DNA of 28,204 nucleotides from UBA7236 sp044227505 (GTDB taxonomy: Bacteria; Bacteroidota; Bacteroidia; Chitinophagales; BACL12): the NCBI GenBank assembly GCA_044227505.1, contig JBGAWP010000055.1:1-28204 (forward strand), written 5' to 3'. The position numbers were made by a program, and so were the translations under genes. Under the pieces are notes generated by a model, which was given only the letters and a program-made list of their open reading frames with translations, did not search any database and was not told where the DNA came from. Positions 8,709-16,721 of the stretch are shown here, piece after piece. The stretch's first letter is position 1. Every line of letters begins with the position of its first letter.

Positions 8709-9950
8709 TTATTGAATATAAATTTTTCCTGTTGCATATTTAGCATTACCATCTTGTTCCATTATTTGTATTTCATACAAATAAATTCCGGCAGCAAGAT
8801 CATTTCTATAAAAATTAAAATTATCCTCGGTTGAATTATTTTCAGCAAACACCATAACACCATTGGTATTAAATACCTTTAAATTCGCCGATGCCATATT
8901 CAGCGGTTTGTCGAAACCAATAACCGTGTTTTGATGCATTGGATTTGGGGAAACTGAAGTTGCTAATCTCGTGTCATTATAATCTTCAGGTACTGCAAGA
9001 AAATAAGGTTTATATTTATACATACTTCTTTTAACTCCATCGGGCCCTTTACCTGTTCCTACATAACCATAATTTCCTATTGTAAAGGCGACACAAGATC
9101 TTCTTTCAGATCCGGGAATACTAGCTTTTTGCATCCAGGTATCGGTTGCTGGATTATATTCATAAAAGTCTTTCTGATAACCGCCATCTGTGCCTAATCC
9201 GACAAAACCCCGACCTGAAATTTCCAAACCCACTGCATTGAATCTGGGTGAACCCGGAAAATCAGCTATCTGTTTCCAGATATTTGTTTGAGGGTCATAT
9301 TCATAAAAATCATTTCTGTAATAATCTTCATCAGCACCACATCCAACATAACCTTTTCCAGCTATCGAAAAAGCGGATGCGCCATACCGGGTTCCTGCAG
9401 GAAAATTTGCTTTTTTCACCCAATCATCAGTTACAGGATCGTATTCCCACAATTCGTTGGAATAATAACTCGAACCCAATTTTCCACACACCAGATAACC
9501 TTTTAACGGTGTTGCAAATGCTGAAGCATAATATACACCGCCACCAAAATTGCCTTCCCAATCATCTTTTTCGGTCCAGGTATTTGTTATGGGATTGTAT
9601 TCGTAGAAGTCATCTTTTTTCGAACCTGTCCAGGCAATAAAACCATTAATTCCTGTACCCACATACCCGCGATTTCCTATTGCAAATGCAATTGCATCCC
9701 TCCTCTGAGATCCCGGAAGATCTGCTTTCTGGCTCCAGGAATTGGAGCCCGGATCATATTCCCAAAAATCTTTTTTACAAGTATTGGAGGTATCTAAACC
9801 AGTCCCAACATAAGCACGGCCACCCACAACAAATGAAACCGCCCTTTCTCTTTCACCACCCCCAAATGAAGCAATGGTTGACCAGGTGTTTTGACCAAAA
9901 CAAGCAGCGAATAATAAAAATGCAGAGGTAAGTGTAAATATTTTTTTCAA
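8709..9950 (-). CDS. Secreted six-Kelch-repeat protein with T9SS sorting domain
   Basis: The 413-aa protein begins with a signal peptide (MKKIFTLTSAFLLFAACFGQ) and contains six Kelch repeats with the same spacing as both neighbours. Repeat features include GNRGYVGTG, DFYEYNP.TNTW and ADFPGSPR. The C-terminal 90 residues form a T9SS type A domain (SVSPNPMHQNTVIGF, then LAAGIYLYEIQI, ending GKIYIQ). It is predicted to be secreted or attached to the surface. Similarity to the genes on each side indicates tandem duplication. It is the middle gene of the operon, with 28 bp to the upstream Kelch gene and about 10 bp to the next. The function beyond a binding propeller cannot be given. Confidence 0.85.
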   Translation of the reverse strand: MKKIFTLTSAFLLFAACFGQNTWSTIASFGGGERERAVSFVVGGRAYVGTGLDTSNTCKKDFWEYDPGSNSWSQKADLPGSQRRDAIAFAIGNRGYVGTGINGFIAWTGSKKDDFYEYNPITNTWTEKDDWEGNFGGGVYYASAFATPLKGYLVCGKLGSSYYSNELWEYDPVTDDWVKKANFPAGTRYGASAFSIAGKGYVGCGADEDYYRNDFYEYDPQTNIWKQIADFPGSPRFNAVGLEISGRGFVGLGTDGGYQKDFYEYNPATDTWMQKASIPGSERRSCVAFTIGNYGYVGTGKGPDGVKRSMYKYKPYFLAVPEDYNDTRLATSVSPNPMHQNTVIGFDKPLNMASANLKVFNTNGVMVFAENNSTEDNFNFYRNDLAAGIYLYEIQIMEQDGNAKYATGKIYIQ

Positions 9951-9978
9951 ATTCCGGTATTTATAGGTGTTTCAAAAG

Positions 9979-10926
9979 TTATTCTGATTTTAACTCCCAA
10001 AGATCTTTGAGGTTAGTTCCACTTGTTCCTAATCCACAATATCCAATGTTTCCAATCGTGAAGGCAGTCATATATCTTCTTCCGATACCCGGGAATTCCG
10101 GTACAGAATCCCAAACGTTGGCCACTGGGTCAAATTCCCACCAATCGCTGTAATTATCACCGCTTGAATAATTATCTCCGGTTCCGATATATCCTTTACC
10201 GTTCATTGCAAATCCGCATGCCTCTTGCCTTTCAGGGCCAGGTACATCCGCTCTGACTATCCAGGTATCTGTTACAGGATCATATTCATAAAAATCGTTG
10301 CTGGAACCAAATGCATTACCGGTTCCGATATATCCCTTATCGCCAATAGCAAATCCTACAGCAGCAATTCTACCTGCGCCTGGAAAATTTGACAGTTGAG
10401 TCCAGTCATTGGTTGCAGGGTCATATTCCCAAAAATCCTTTCTGTAACTGGCATCACTGCCTGTGCCGACATATCCTTTATTTCCTATTGCAAATCCCAC
10501 TCCTCCATGCCTTGCAGTGCCACCAAAATCAGCTATTGCAGACCACGTATTTGTTTTAGGATTGTAGGCATAAAAATCATCATGTTCAATAAAATATGGA
10601 TCCCGACCTGTTCCAACATAACCAATGCCATTAATGGTAAAGGAGGTACACTGCAGTCTCTTTCCACCCGGGAAATCAGCTTTTTGTGCCCAGGTATTCG
10701 TTCCGGGGTCATATTCCCATATATCTTCAAAAAGAATATCTACAATAGCATTGTAATGCCCTAATCCCATGTATCCACGATTGCCAATGGAAAAGCCAAT
10801 AGCACGATGCCTGGCTTCCCCGCCAAAATTTGCCTTTTCGGTCCATACCAGTGTCGCCGTAACCTGCGTGGCGTGAATGTTAATTAAAAGTAAAGCAACA
10901 AAAAACCCGGCTTTGAGTCTGTTCAT
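9979..10926 (-). CDS. Exported six-Kelch-repeat protein lacking a T9SS domain
   Basis: The 315-aa protein has a signal peptide (MNRLKAGFFVALLLINIHATQVTA) and six Kelch repeats of about 48 residues. It ends directly after the sixth blade (TNLKDLWELKSE) with no C-terminal sorting domain. It should reach the periplasm through Sec but has no T9SS address, unlike its two paralogues downstream. It is the first gene of the Kelch operon. A TAnnTTTG-like box (TAATTTTG) lies at 11003-11010 on the minus strand, about 75 nt upstream, as a possible promoter. Loss of the tail by truncation or a deliberate periplasmic role are both possible. The six repeats are complete, and I see no sorting-domain remnant in the 28 bp before the next gene. 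Confidence 0.82.
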   Translation of the reverse strand: MNRLKAGFFVALLLINIHATQVTATLVWTEKANFGGEARHRAIGFSIGNRGYMGLGHYNAIVDILFEDIWEYDPGTNTWAQKADFPGGKRLQCTSFTINGIGYVGTGRDPYFIEHDDFYAYNPKTNTWSAIADFGGTARHGGVGFAIGNKGYVGTGSDASYRKDFWEYDPATNDWTQLSNFPGAGRIAAVGFAIGDKGYIGTGNAFGSSNDFYEYDPVTDTWIVRADVPGPERQEACGFAMNGKGYIGTGDNYSSGDNYSDWWEFDPVANVWDSVPEFPGIGRRYMTAFTIGNIGYCGLGTSGTNLKDLWELKSE

Positions 10927-11252
10927 TTGGATAACTTTTAGTGTGAGGAGGTTAATCCAGTGTTAAATTTATGTATATTTATTGGGAAATTCAAAATTGC
11001 TGCAAAATTATAAGGTGGTACTTCCTGCTTATAAAGGTAGTAAGCTTAGTTAATCCACACAACTATTACTTAGCGAAGAGGCCCTTTTCGAGAGTGAAAT
11101 GGCGGTTTCATTTATTAAATTTTAAATTAGATGAAAAACTGTTAAAACCACAGGAGAATTTACAGTTCGAAATTTTTAGGTTTCTTTGTATTTTGATCAA
11201 ATCAATCTCTTTTTGAAAAAATAACAATTCAATATATTAAAAAAAGTGCATT
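10927..11252. other. Divergent intergenic region, no gene seen
   Basis: About 325 bp lie between the Kelch operon (leftward) and the acetyltransferase gene (rightward). An 81-codon open frame on the plus strand (10971-11216) has no recognisable features or sensible composition and is not called. A TAATTTTG box at 11003-11010 on the minus strand is the best candidate promoter of the Kelch operon. The last 80 bp before 11253 are very AT-rich, as expected for a promoter region. Confidence 0.3.
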
Positions 11253-11849
11253 ATGGAGATCAACAATATTCCTGAGAATCTGGTGTTAGAAAATAATTTT
11301 GTTGCGCTAAGGCCACTTGAGTTATCAGATATTGAATACCTTATTGAATATTCCATTAATGAACCCGAAATATGGTTCTACTCTCTTGCGCAGGGTTCGG
11401 GTAAAGAAAATATGATAAAATATATTTCAGATGCAGTACTGGCACGTGCAGCAAATAAGGAATTTGCATTTATTGTTTACGATAAAACAAAAAATAAATA
11501 TGCAGGTAGTACAAGATTTTATGATATTCAACTTCCCTATAAAACCATACAATTAGGATATACATGGTATGGAAAAGAATTTCAGGGGACAGGACTCAAT
11601 AAAAACTGTAAATATTTAATGCTGGAATATGCTTTTGAGAAATTAGGATTAGAGCGTGTTGAATTTCGCGCAGATAACAGAAATGAAAGAAGCAAAGCAG
11701 CAATGTTAAGCCTGGGATGCAAAGTTGACGGAATCTTACGAAGCAATTTACCCGACAATATTGGCGGCAGACGCGACAGTATAATCTTAAGTATATTAAG
11801 GGAAGAATGGTTTAATACCGTGAAAGAAAACTTAAAATTAAAAATCTGA
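11253..11849 (+). CDS. GNAT-family N-acetyltransferase (RimJ/RimL type)
   Basis: The 198-aa cytoplasmic protein has the Acetyltransf_3 pattern: LRPLELSDIEYL near the N-terminus, a central beta strand with AGSTRFYDI, and the acetyl-CoA pyrophosphate-binding loop at about residues 108-116 (KEFQGTGLN, the Q/RxxGxG/A motif). AFEKLGLERVEFRADNRNERSKAAMLSLGC follows, which is typical of RimL-like enzymes. It would transfer an acetyl group from acetyl-CoA to an amine. The substrate could be a protein N-terminus, an amino acid or an antibiotic, and cannot be told. The gene stands alone between divergent and convergent neighbours. The ATG at 11253 gives a family-length protein. Confidence 0.85.
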   Translation: MEINNIPENLVLENNFVALRPLELSDIEYLIEYSINEPEIWFYSLAQGSGKENMIKYISDAVLARAANKEFAFIVYDKTKNKYAGSTRFYDIQLPYKTIQLGYTWYGKEFQGTGLNKNCKYLMLEYAFEKLGLERVEFRADNRNERSKAAMLSLGCKVDGILRSNLPDNIGGRRDSIILSILREEWFNTVKENLKLKI

Positions 11850-11896
11850 ATAATCCGAAATCATCAACATCCATTACATTACAGATTATTATATAA

Positions 11897-11955
11897 GTCC
11901 TATGTCCCCTAACCCTGTCCTATGTCAGTCCTAAGTCGTAGGTCCTATGTCCTAC
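11897..11955. repeat. Degenerate GTCCTATGTC repeat array
   Basis: Four copies of a GTCCTATGTC/GTCCTAAGTC unit are visible, starting at about 11897, 11917, 11928 and 11942. They lie in the spacer between the convergent acetyltransferase and parC genes. The copies are unevenly spaced and show no flanking duplication. This looks like one of the short-unit intergenic repeats common in Bacteroidota genomes. No function is evident. Confidence 0.6.
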
Positions 11956-11969
11956 TTCCTCCCTCCCCC

Positions 11970-14633
11970 TCAAAACAATTTCGTCTGCTTTCCGTCCTTT
12001 ATTTTTTTCTCACCGGTATCAATATCCCATTCCAATTGTGTACCTGTTTTGAGTTCCTGTTTTGTATCCGTTTCTTTTTTTACATCTGTAGTTTTAGGTG
12101 GCTCAGGTTGAATGGGGTCAACCACAGCTTTTACCCTTTTAACTTCATACTGACTCAAGCGGTTACCCTGACTCTTCCATCCTTTCACGTCGATGAATTT
12201 ACTCATGTCGATAATTTCGGTAACCTCCTCGCTCTTTCTTCCTTTTAAAACCGTTACTTCAATTTTTGGATTTTTTGCTGTGGAGGCAACATATAATTTT
12301 GAGCCTGCAGATTCAGAAATAAACGGATATTTTTTATCCGGGACAATTGCTTCCACGTAAAACCTTTTTACATACATTTGTTTGACATCATTATCCCAAT
12401 ATGCAGCAGATATCACTTTTTCAACATCAAATTTCTCCACTAAAACAACATCCCGCATTTCGAAACGATTCGAAAGTTCGAAATTAGTGAGTTCATAATT
12501 CCCATCTCTATAAATTACAAGTATATTATCACCCGTATCAAATTCGCCTAAATACTTTCCGCGGGCATCATTGTTTAATCTTCCCACAACCTCATCTAAC
12601 CATAATTTTCTTCCACCAAGCGTGGAAGTACCTTTTTCTTTCTGCACAATTTTGCGCAATGGATATTTAGTAATGGTATTTCCAATACTGCTTCTCCCCT
12701 TCACCATTAATTCACTGAAATCAAAATCAAATATTTTAACATGCGCTCTGGCATTCGGGTGAAGATGCAAACTCACTACTTCACTTTCACTGTTATTATT
12801 TGCAGAAAAATACCACACTTTGCTTTTCGGATTTCCGGCCGTAAGATCGTATTCTTTGTCGCGCGTGATTCCCGTTACATTAAATCTTTTTGCAAATGCT
12901 TTTCCCGATTTGCCATCCGAATAGATCATGTGATAGGTCATGCGTTCGTCATCCTTTTTCCAGACGTTTGCATAAAGTATTTTCTTACCTATAAATACTT
13001 TATCTGCAATGCGCACCACCTTCATTTTGCCATCTTCCGTAAATGCAATAATGTCGTCAATATCAGAACAATCGCAAATGAATTCATCTTTTTTCAACCC
13101 ATGACCAATAAAACCATCTTCTCTGTTCACATATAATTTAGCATTATTTGCAACAACAGATTTAGCTTCAATTACATCAAATTTTCTTATCTCTGTTTTG
13201 CGTTCTCTGCCCTTGCCATATTTTTTCAGCAGGTCTTCGAAATATTTTATTGCATAATCGGTGAGGTGACGCAAATTGTGTTTCACCTCCTTCATTTCTG
13301 CTTCCAGATCCTTTATATAAGTATCCGCTTTAAAGGCATCGAATTTTGAGATGCGTTTGATCTTGATTTCCGTCAAACGAACAATATCATCTTCTGTAAC
13401 TTCCCTGATCAGTTTTGCAGTAAATGGTTTTAATCCTTTGGCAATGGTTTTAATTACTGCTTCCCAGGTTTCGGCTTCTTCAATATCGCGATAAATTCTG
13501 TTTTCAATGAATATTTTTTCCAGGGAACTGAAATGCCATTTTTCATTTAATTCCTCCAGTTTTATCTCCAGCTCTCTTTTTAATAATTCTTTGGTATTTT
13601 TTGTAGAGCGGCGTAAAATCTCATCAACAGTATAAAAAACCGGTTTTTCATCGTCAATTACGCAAGTGGAGGGCGAAATTGAAACCTCACAGTCGGTAAA
13701 TGCGTATAAGGCATCTACCGTTACGTCAGGCGATGTTCCCGGAGCTAATTCAATGGCAATTTCCACTTCTGCAGCGGTATTATCCGTTACTTTTTTGATC
13801 TTTATTTTTCCTTTATCATTTGCTTTGATAATGGAATCAATTAATGAAGTGGTAGTAGTTCCGAATGCAATTTGTTTAATGAGAATTGTTTTTTTATCAG
13901 CAACTTCCATTTTTGCGCGTGCGCGGATCTTACTGCCTCTTTCACCGCGATTGTAATCACTTACATCAATATATCCGCCTGTTGGAAAATCGGGGAGGAT
14001 GGTGGTTTCATTTCCTTTTAAAACTTCAATACTACCCTGAATTAATTCGCAGAAATTATGTGGTAATATTTTAGTAGATAAACCAACTGCTATACCCTCA
14101 ACTCCCATCGCCAGCACCAACGGAAATTTTACGGGAAGACAAACAGGTTCTGCCTTTCTTCCATCGTAACTCAACTGCCATTCGGTGGTATCTTTATTAA
14201 ATAAAACTTCGAGCGCAAATTTTGATAAACGCGCTTCAATATATCGGGGAGCAGCTGCATCATCTCCTGTTCTAACATCTCCCCAGTTACCTTGTGTTTC
14301 TATCAACAGATCCTTTTGCCCCATGTTTACCAATGCATCGCCAATGGAGGCATCACCATGTGGGTGATATTGCATGGATTGCCCGATGATGTTCGCCACT
14401 TTATTGAAGCGACCATCATCCATTTCTTTCATTGCATGCAAAATTCTGCGCTGCACCGGCTTTACACCGTCGCGAATATCGGGAACTGCCCGTTCCAGAA
14501 TTACATAACTCGCATAATCCAAAAACCACTCCTTATACATGCCCGAAACATGCACAGTATCTGTTTTAAGATTTCTGTTTATGCTCGCTGCAATGTCGTC
14601 TGCTTTTTCCTGTTCTGATTTTTTCTTTGCCAT
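11970..14633 (-). CDS. parC: DNA topoisomerase IV subunit A (ParC)
   Basis: The 887-aa protein is the DNA-cleaving subunit that, with ParE, decatenates daughter chromosomes. The N-terminal breakage-reunion domain is well preserved: DYASYVILERAVPDIRDGVKPVQRR, the HPHGDASIGDAL helix at 90-101, and the catalytic tyrosine Y131 in AAAPRYIEARL. A coiled region follows at about 430-470, then a C-terminal propeller-like part and a charged tail rich in Lys/Glu/Thr. At the position equivalent to Ser83 of GyrA or Ser80 of ParC there is Ala95, with D99 in the acidic position; I believe this is usual for Bacteroidota ParC. The partner ParE gene is 3.7 kb upstream on the same strand, not adjacent. The gene has its own -7 box at 14653-14660. 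I call it ParC, not GyrA, because of its sequence pattern and its pairing with ParE. Confidence 0.9.
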   Translation of the reverse strand: MAKKKSEQEKADDIAASINRNLKTDTVHVSGMYKEWFLDYASYVILERAVPDIRDGVKPVQRRILHAMKEMDDGRFNKVANIIGQSMQYHPHGDASIGDALVNMGQKDLLIETQGNWGDVRTGDDAAAPRYIEARLSKFALEVLFNKDTTEWQLSYDGRKAEPVCLPVKFPLVLAMGVEGIAVGLSTKILPHNFCELIQGSIEVLKGNETTILPDFPTGGYIDVSDYNRGERGSKIRARAKMEVADKKTILIKQIAFGTTTTSLIDSIIKANDKGKIKIKKVTDNTAAEVEIAIELAPGTSPDVTVDALYAFTDCEVSISPSTCVIDDEKPVFYTVDEILRRSTKNTKELLKRELEIKLEELNEKWHFSSLEKIFIENRIYRDIEEAETWEAVIKTIAKGLKPFTAKLIREVTEDDIVRLTEIKIKRISKFDAFKADTYIKDLEAEMKEVKHNLRHLTDYAIKYFEDLLKKYGKGRERKTEIRKFDVIEAKSVVANNAKLYVNREDGFIGHGLKKDEFICDCSDIDDIIAFTEDGKMKVVRIADKVFIGKKILYANVWKKDDERMTYHMIYSDGKSGKAFAKRFNVTGITRDKEYDLTAGNPKSKVWYFSANNNSESEVVSLHLHPNARAHVKIFDFDFSELMVKGRSSIGNTITKYPLRKIVQKEKGTSTLGGRKLWLDEVVGRLNNDARGKYLGEFDTGDNILVIYRDGNYELTNFELSNRFEMRDVVLVEKFDVEKVISAAYWDNDVKQMYVKRFYVEAIVPDKKYPFISESAGSKLYVASTAKNPKIEVTVLKGRKSEEVTEIIDMSKFIDVKGWKSQGNRLSQYEVKRVKAVVDPIQPEPPKTTDVKKETDTKQELKTGTQLEWDIDTGEKKIKDGKQTKLF

Positions 14634-14652
14634 CGTCTATAACATCAACTTT

Positions 14653-14660
14653 CAAAAATA
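14653..14660 (-). promoter_or_regulatory. -7 box (TATTTTTG) for parC
   Basis: TATTTTTG on the minus strand fits TAnnTTTG and lies 19 nt before the parC ATG. This would give a leader of roughly 13-15 nt. No convincing -33 TTG is present. Confidence 0.45.
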
Positions 14661-14843
14661 GGAATGTTTTTTGTGGCTTTGAAGGAAGTTTTCCACCACC
14701 GGATATTGGATTTGCTTCTTTTAATAAATATGATTGACATCGAATGCGGTAATCCAAAATTTTGTACGCTGTAATCTGAACATGGTTGATGTCCTCAACT
14801 AACATTTACTATCCAAAGTGTTACCAGGTATGAAAAATATTGT

Positions 14844-14851
14844 TAACTTTG
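14844..14851 (+). promoter_or_regulatory. -7 box (TAACTTTG) for the secreted repeat protein gene
   Basis: TAACTTTG fits TAnnTTTG and ends 7 nt before the ATG at 14859. This implies an extremely short or absent leader. Confidence 0.45.
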
Positions 14852-14858
14852 GATAACC

Positions 14859-16427
14859 ATGACTGTTAAACTAACGATTATCCTCTTTTGTGTTTTTATC
14901 TCTTCTGTAGATGCACAGAACACTTTTCAAAAAAAATATGAGAATTTGTTGCCGGCATTGTCAAAATCCATCATTCAAACTTCCGATGATGAATATGTGA
15001 TTTTGGGAAATACCAATACGCTTGGTGCAGGCGATATGGACGGATACCTTATTAAAATAAATGGAAATGGCGATACTATCTGGACAAGAACATATGGCGA
15101 TTCTACCTATAATTCTTTAAACAATATTAATCAGACACAAACTGGAGGTTTTATTTTAACAGGACAACAAACTTCCTATGCTCCGTCTATAACCAGGATG
15201 TGGGTTTTAAACACCGATGGTGATGGGGTTCCTATATGGTCAAAAACTTATATTCTTTCTAGCGAATACGGCTATCAGATAAAACAGGCAAATGATGGCG
15301 GATTTATTATTGGCGGACTTTCATGGAATATATCGGATGACGCCTGTTTGTGGGATTTGATGATGGTCAAAATCGACGAGGATGGTGATCCTCTTTGGGT
15401 GAAAGGATATTGTTCAGGCGCCCTCGGTAATATTCAGATTAACATATTGAATACCTCTGATGGTGGCTACCTACTTACCGGTAATGAGGAGCAAACTACG
15501 GGAGGAATGTATCTTGTAAAAACAGATTCATATGGAGATACACTATGGACAAAAGTATATGCCGGCTATGACTGGACATGGATAGTTTCCATTCAACAAA
15601 CAATGGACGATGGCTATATAATTCTTGGCAACAGAGGAGGTTGCTTCGGACCAAAGGAAACAGAATTAATCAAACTGGACGAGCTTGGAAATTTAATGTG
15701 GTCAAAGGTATATGGTGGAAAAATTAACGATGTAACAACTAGTCTTTCGGGAGCTAATTTTGACAACACAGAAGATGGAGGATATATTATTCTGGCTGGT
15801 TTTGATTATGGCGGACCAAGTGTTCCGGAAAATATTTTAATCAAAACGAATAGTTCGGGTGAAATAATTTGGACAAAAGATATTGGTCCAACTGGCATAT
15901 CCGGAGGTTGGCAGGATATTATTCAAACTTCAGATAATGGTTTTTTATTTACTGGAAATAGTGATGCAAACATCATCAAAACAAACTCATCCGGAGAAAG
16001 TTGTAATGCATCCAACAAAATAGATATATTCTATGATACATACACGTTTCATCAGGAAACTTTTCCAATTTTTCTTGCGGACAGCTCGTTGATTGTAACC
16101 GATGTAAATATAAAAGTTGGCAGTGGCGGTTCAATTGATGCAATTTGTGAAACAACTGCTATAAATAACCCATTAACTACTGCGAACAAATTCACAATTT
16201 TCCCAAATCCTTCCAAAAATTATTTTACCATTCGATCAAATGATCCGATAAACAGGGCCTGCAACTTTGAAATATTCAATGTGCAGGGAATAAAAATATA
16301 CGCAGGAATAATCAACAATGACGAAGTTACCATTTCAACAAAATCATTTACCCCGGGAATTTATTTTGTAAAAGGTTTAGAAAAAGAGAAAAATTCATTC
16401 GAAACAAAAATGGTTATTGTGGAATAA
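14859..16427 (+). CDS. T9SS-exported repeat protein (predicted beta-propeller)
   Basis: The 522-aa protein has a signal peptide (MTVKLTIILFCVFISSVDAQ) followed by about seven repeats of 50-60 residues. Each repeat reads roughly DGG(Y/F)I(L/I)TG, a variable loop, then L(I/V)K.(D/N)..GD..W.K.YG. Examples are GGFILTGQ, GGYLLTGN and DGYIILGN with IKINGNGDTIW, VKTDSYGDTLW and IKTNSSGEIIW. This family is common in Bacteroidota and resembles a beta-propeller. The C-terminal 85 residues are a T9SS type A sorting domain (FTIFPNPSKNYFTI, FTPGIYFVKGLEKEKNSF, end MVIVE), so it should be secreted or surface-attached. It lies between parC and parE on the opposite strand. The ligand is unknown. Confidence 0.82.
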   Translation: MTVKLTIILFCVFISSVDAQNTFQKKYENLLPALSKSIIQTSDDEYVILGNTNTLGAGDMDGYLIKINGNGDTIWTRTYGDSTYNSLNNINQTQTGGFILTGQQTSYAPSITRMWVLNTDGDGVPIWSKTYILSSEYGYQIKQANDGGFIIGGLSWNISDDACLWDLMMVKIDEDGDPLWVKGYCSGALGNIQINILNTSDGGYLLTGNEEQTTGGMYLVKTDSYGDTLWTKVYAGYDWTWIVSIQQTMDDGYIILGNRGGCFGPKETELIKLDELGNLMWSKVYGGKINDVTTSLSGANFDNTEDGGYIILAGFDYGGPSVPENILIKTNSSGEIIWTKDIGPTGISGGWQDIIQTSDNGFLFTGNSDANIIKTNSSGESCNASNKIDIFYDTYTFHQETFPIFLADSSLIVTDVNIKVGSGGSIDAICETTAINNPLTTANKFTIFPNPSKNYFTIRSNDPINRACNFEIFNVQGIKIYAGIINNDEVTISTKSFTPGIYFVKGLEKEKNSFETKMVIVE

Positions 16428-16428
16428 A

Positions 16429-16447
16429 CCAATAGCCCTGATATTGG
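16429..16447 (+). terminator. Weak hairpin after the stop codon
   Basis: CCAATA-GCCCTGA-TATTGG forms a 6-bp stem with a 7-nt loop one base after the stop of the secreted repeat protein gene. It has no U-tract, so it is at best a weak or processing signal. Confidence 0.25.
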
Positions 16448-16462
16448 CCACATAAAAGGAGG

Positions 16463-16621
16463 GAAATTATTTTATTTGATATCACCGGCAAACAAATCCT
16501 TCATCAAAATATAAATATCGGCGAAAATAAAATCAATACAGAAAATGTTTTGCCGGGAATTTATTTATTGAATTATTTTGATGGAACTAATACGGAGAAT
16601 TATAAAGTGGTGAAATTATAA
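16463..16621 (+). pseudogene. Orphan T9SS C-terminal sorting-domain relic
   Basis: The frame with codons starting at 16463 encodes about 52 residues with the core of a T9SS type A domain: IILFDITGKQILHQNI, then ENVLPGIYLLNYF, and the terminal NYKVVKL before a TAA at 16619-16621. The frame is closed by a stop at 16439-16441, has no ATG and has no passenger domain. It therefore looks like the 3' end of a lost or mostly deleted secreted-protein gene. The two intact neighbours each have their own complete sorting domain, so it is not a frameshifted tail of either. Confidence 0.65.
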
Positions 16622-16721
16622 TTAATGAGTCAAATTCGATCACTGAACAAAAATTAAAAGAAATTAATTAATTTTATAAAAAACCTGTATGATAACGCTA
16701 AAAATTTCCAAAATTTTGGAT

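Noticed and set aside
10971..11216. 81-codon open frame in the spacer upstream of the Kelch operon
   Set aside because: The composition is not protein-like, there is no recognisable motif or promoter, and it overlaps the likely Kelch operon promoter.
14566..14805. 79-codon minus-strand frame upstream of parC
   Set aside because: It overlaps the parC start out of frame and covers the parC promoter box, and it has no recognisable protein features.
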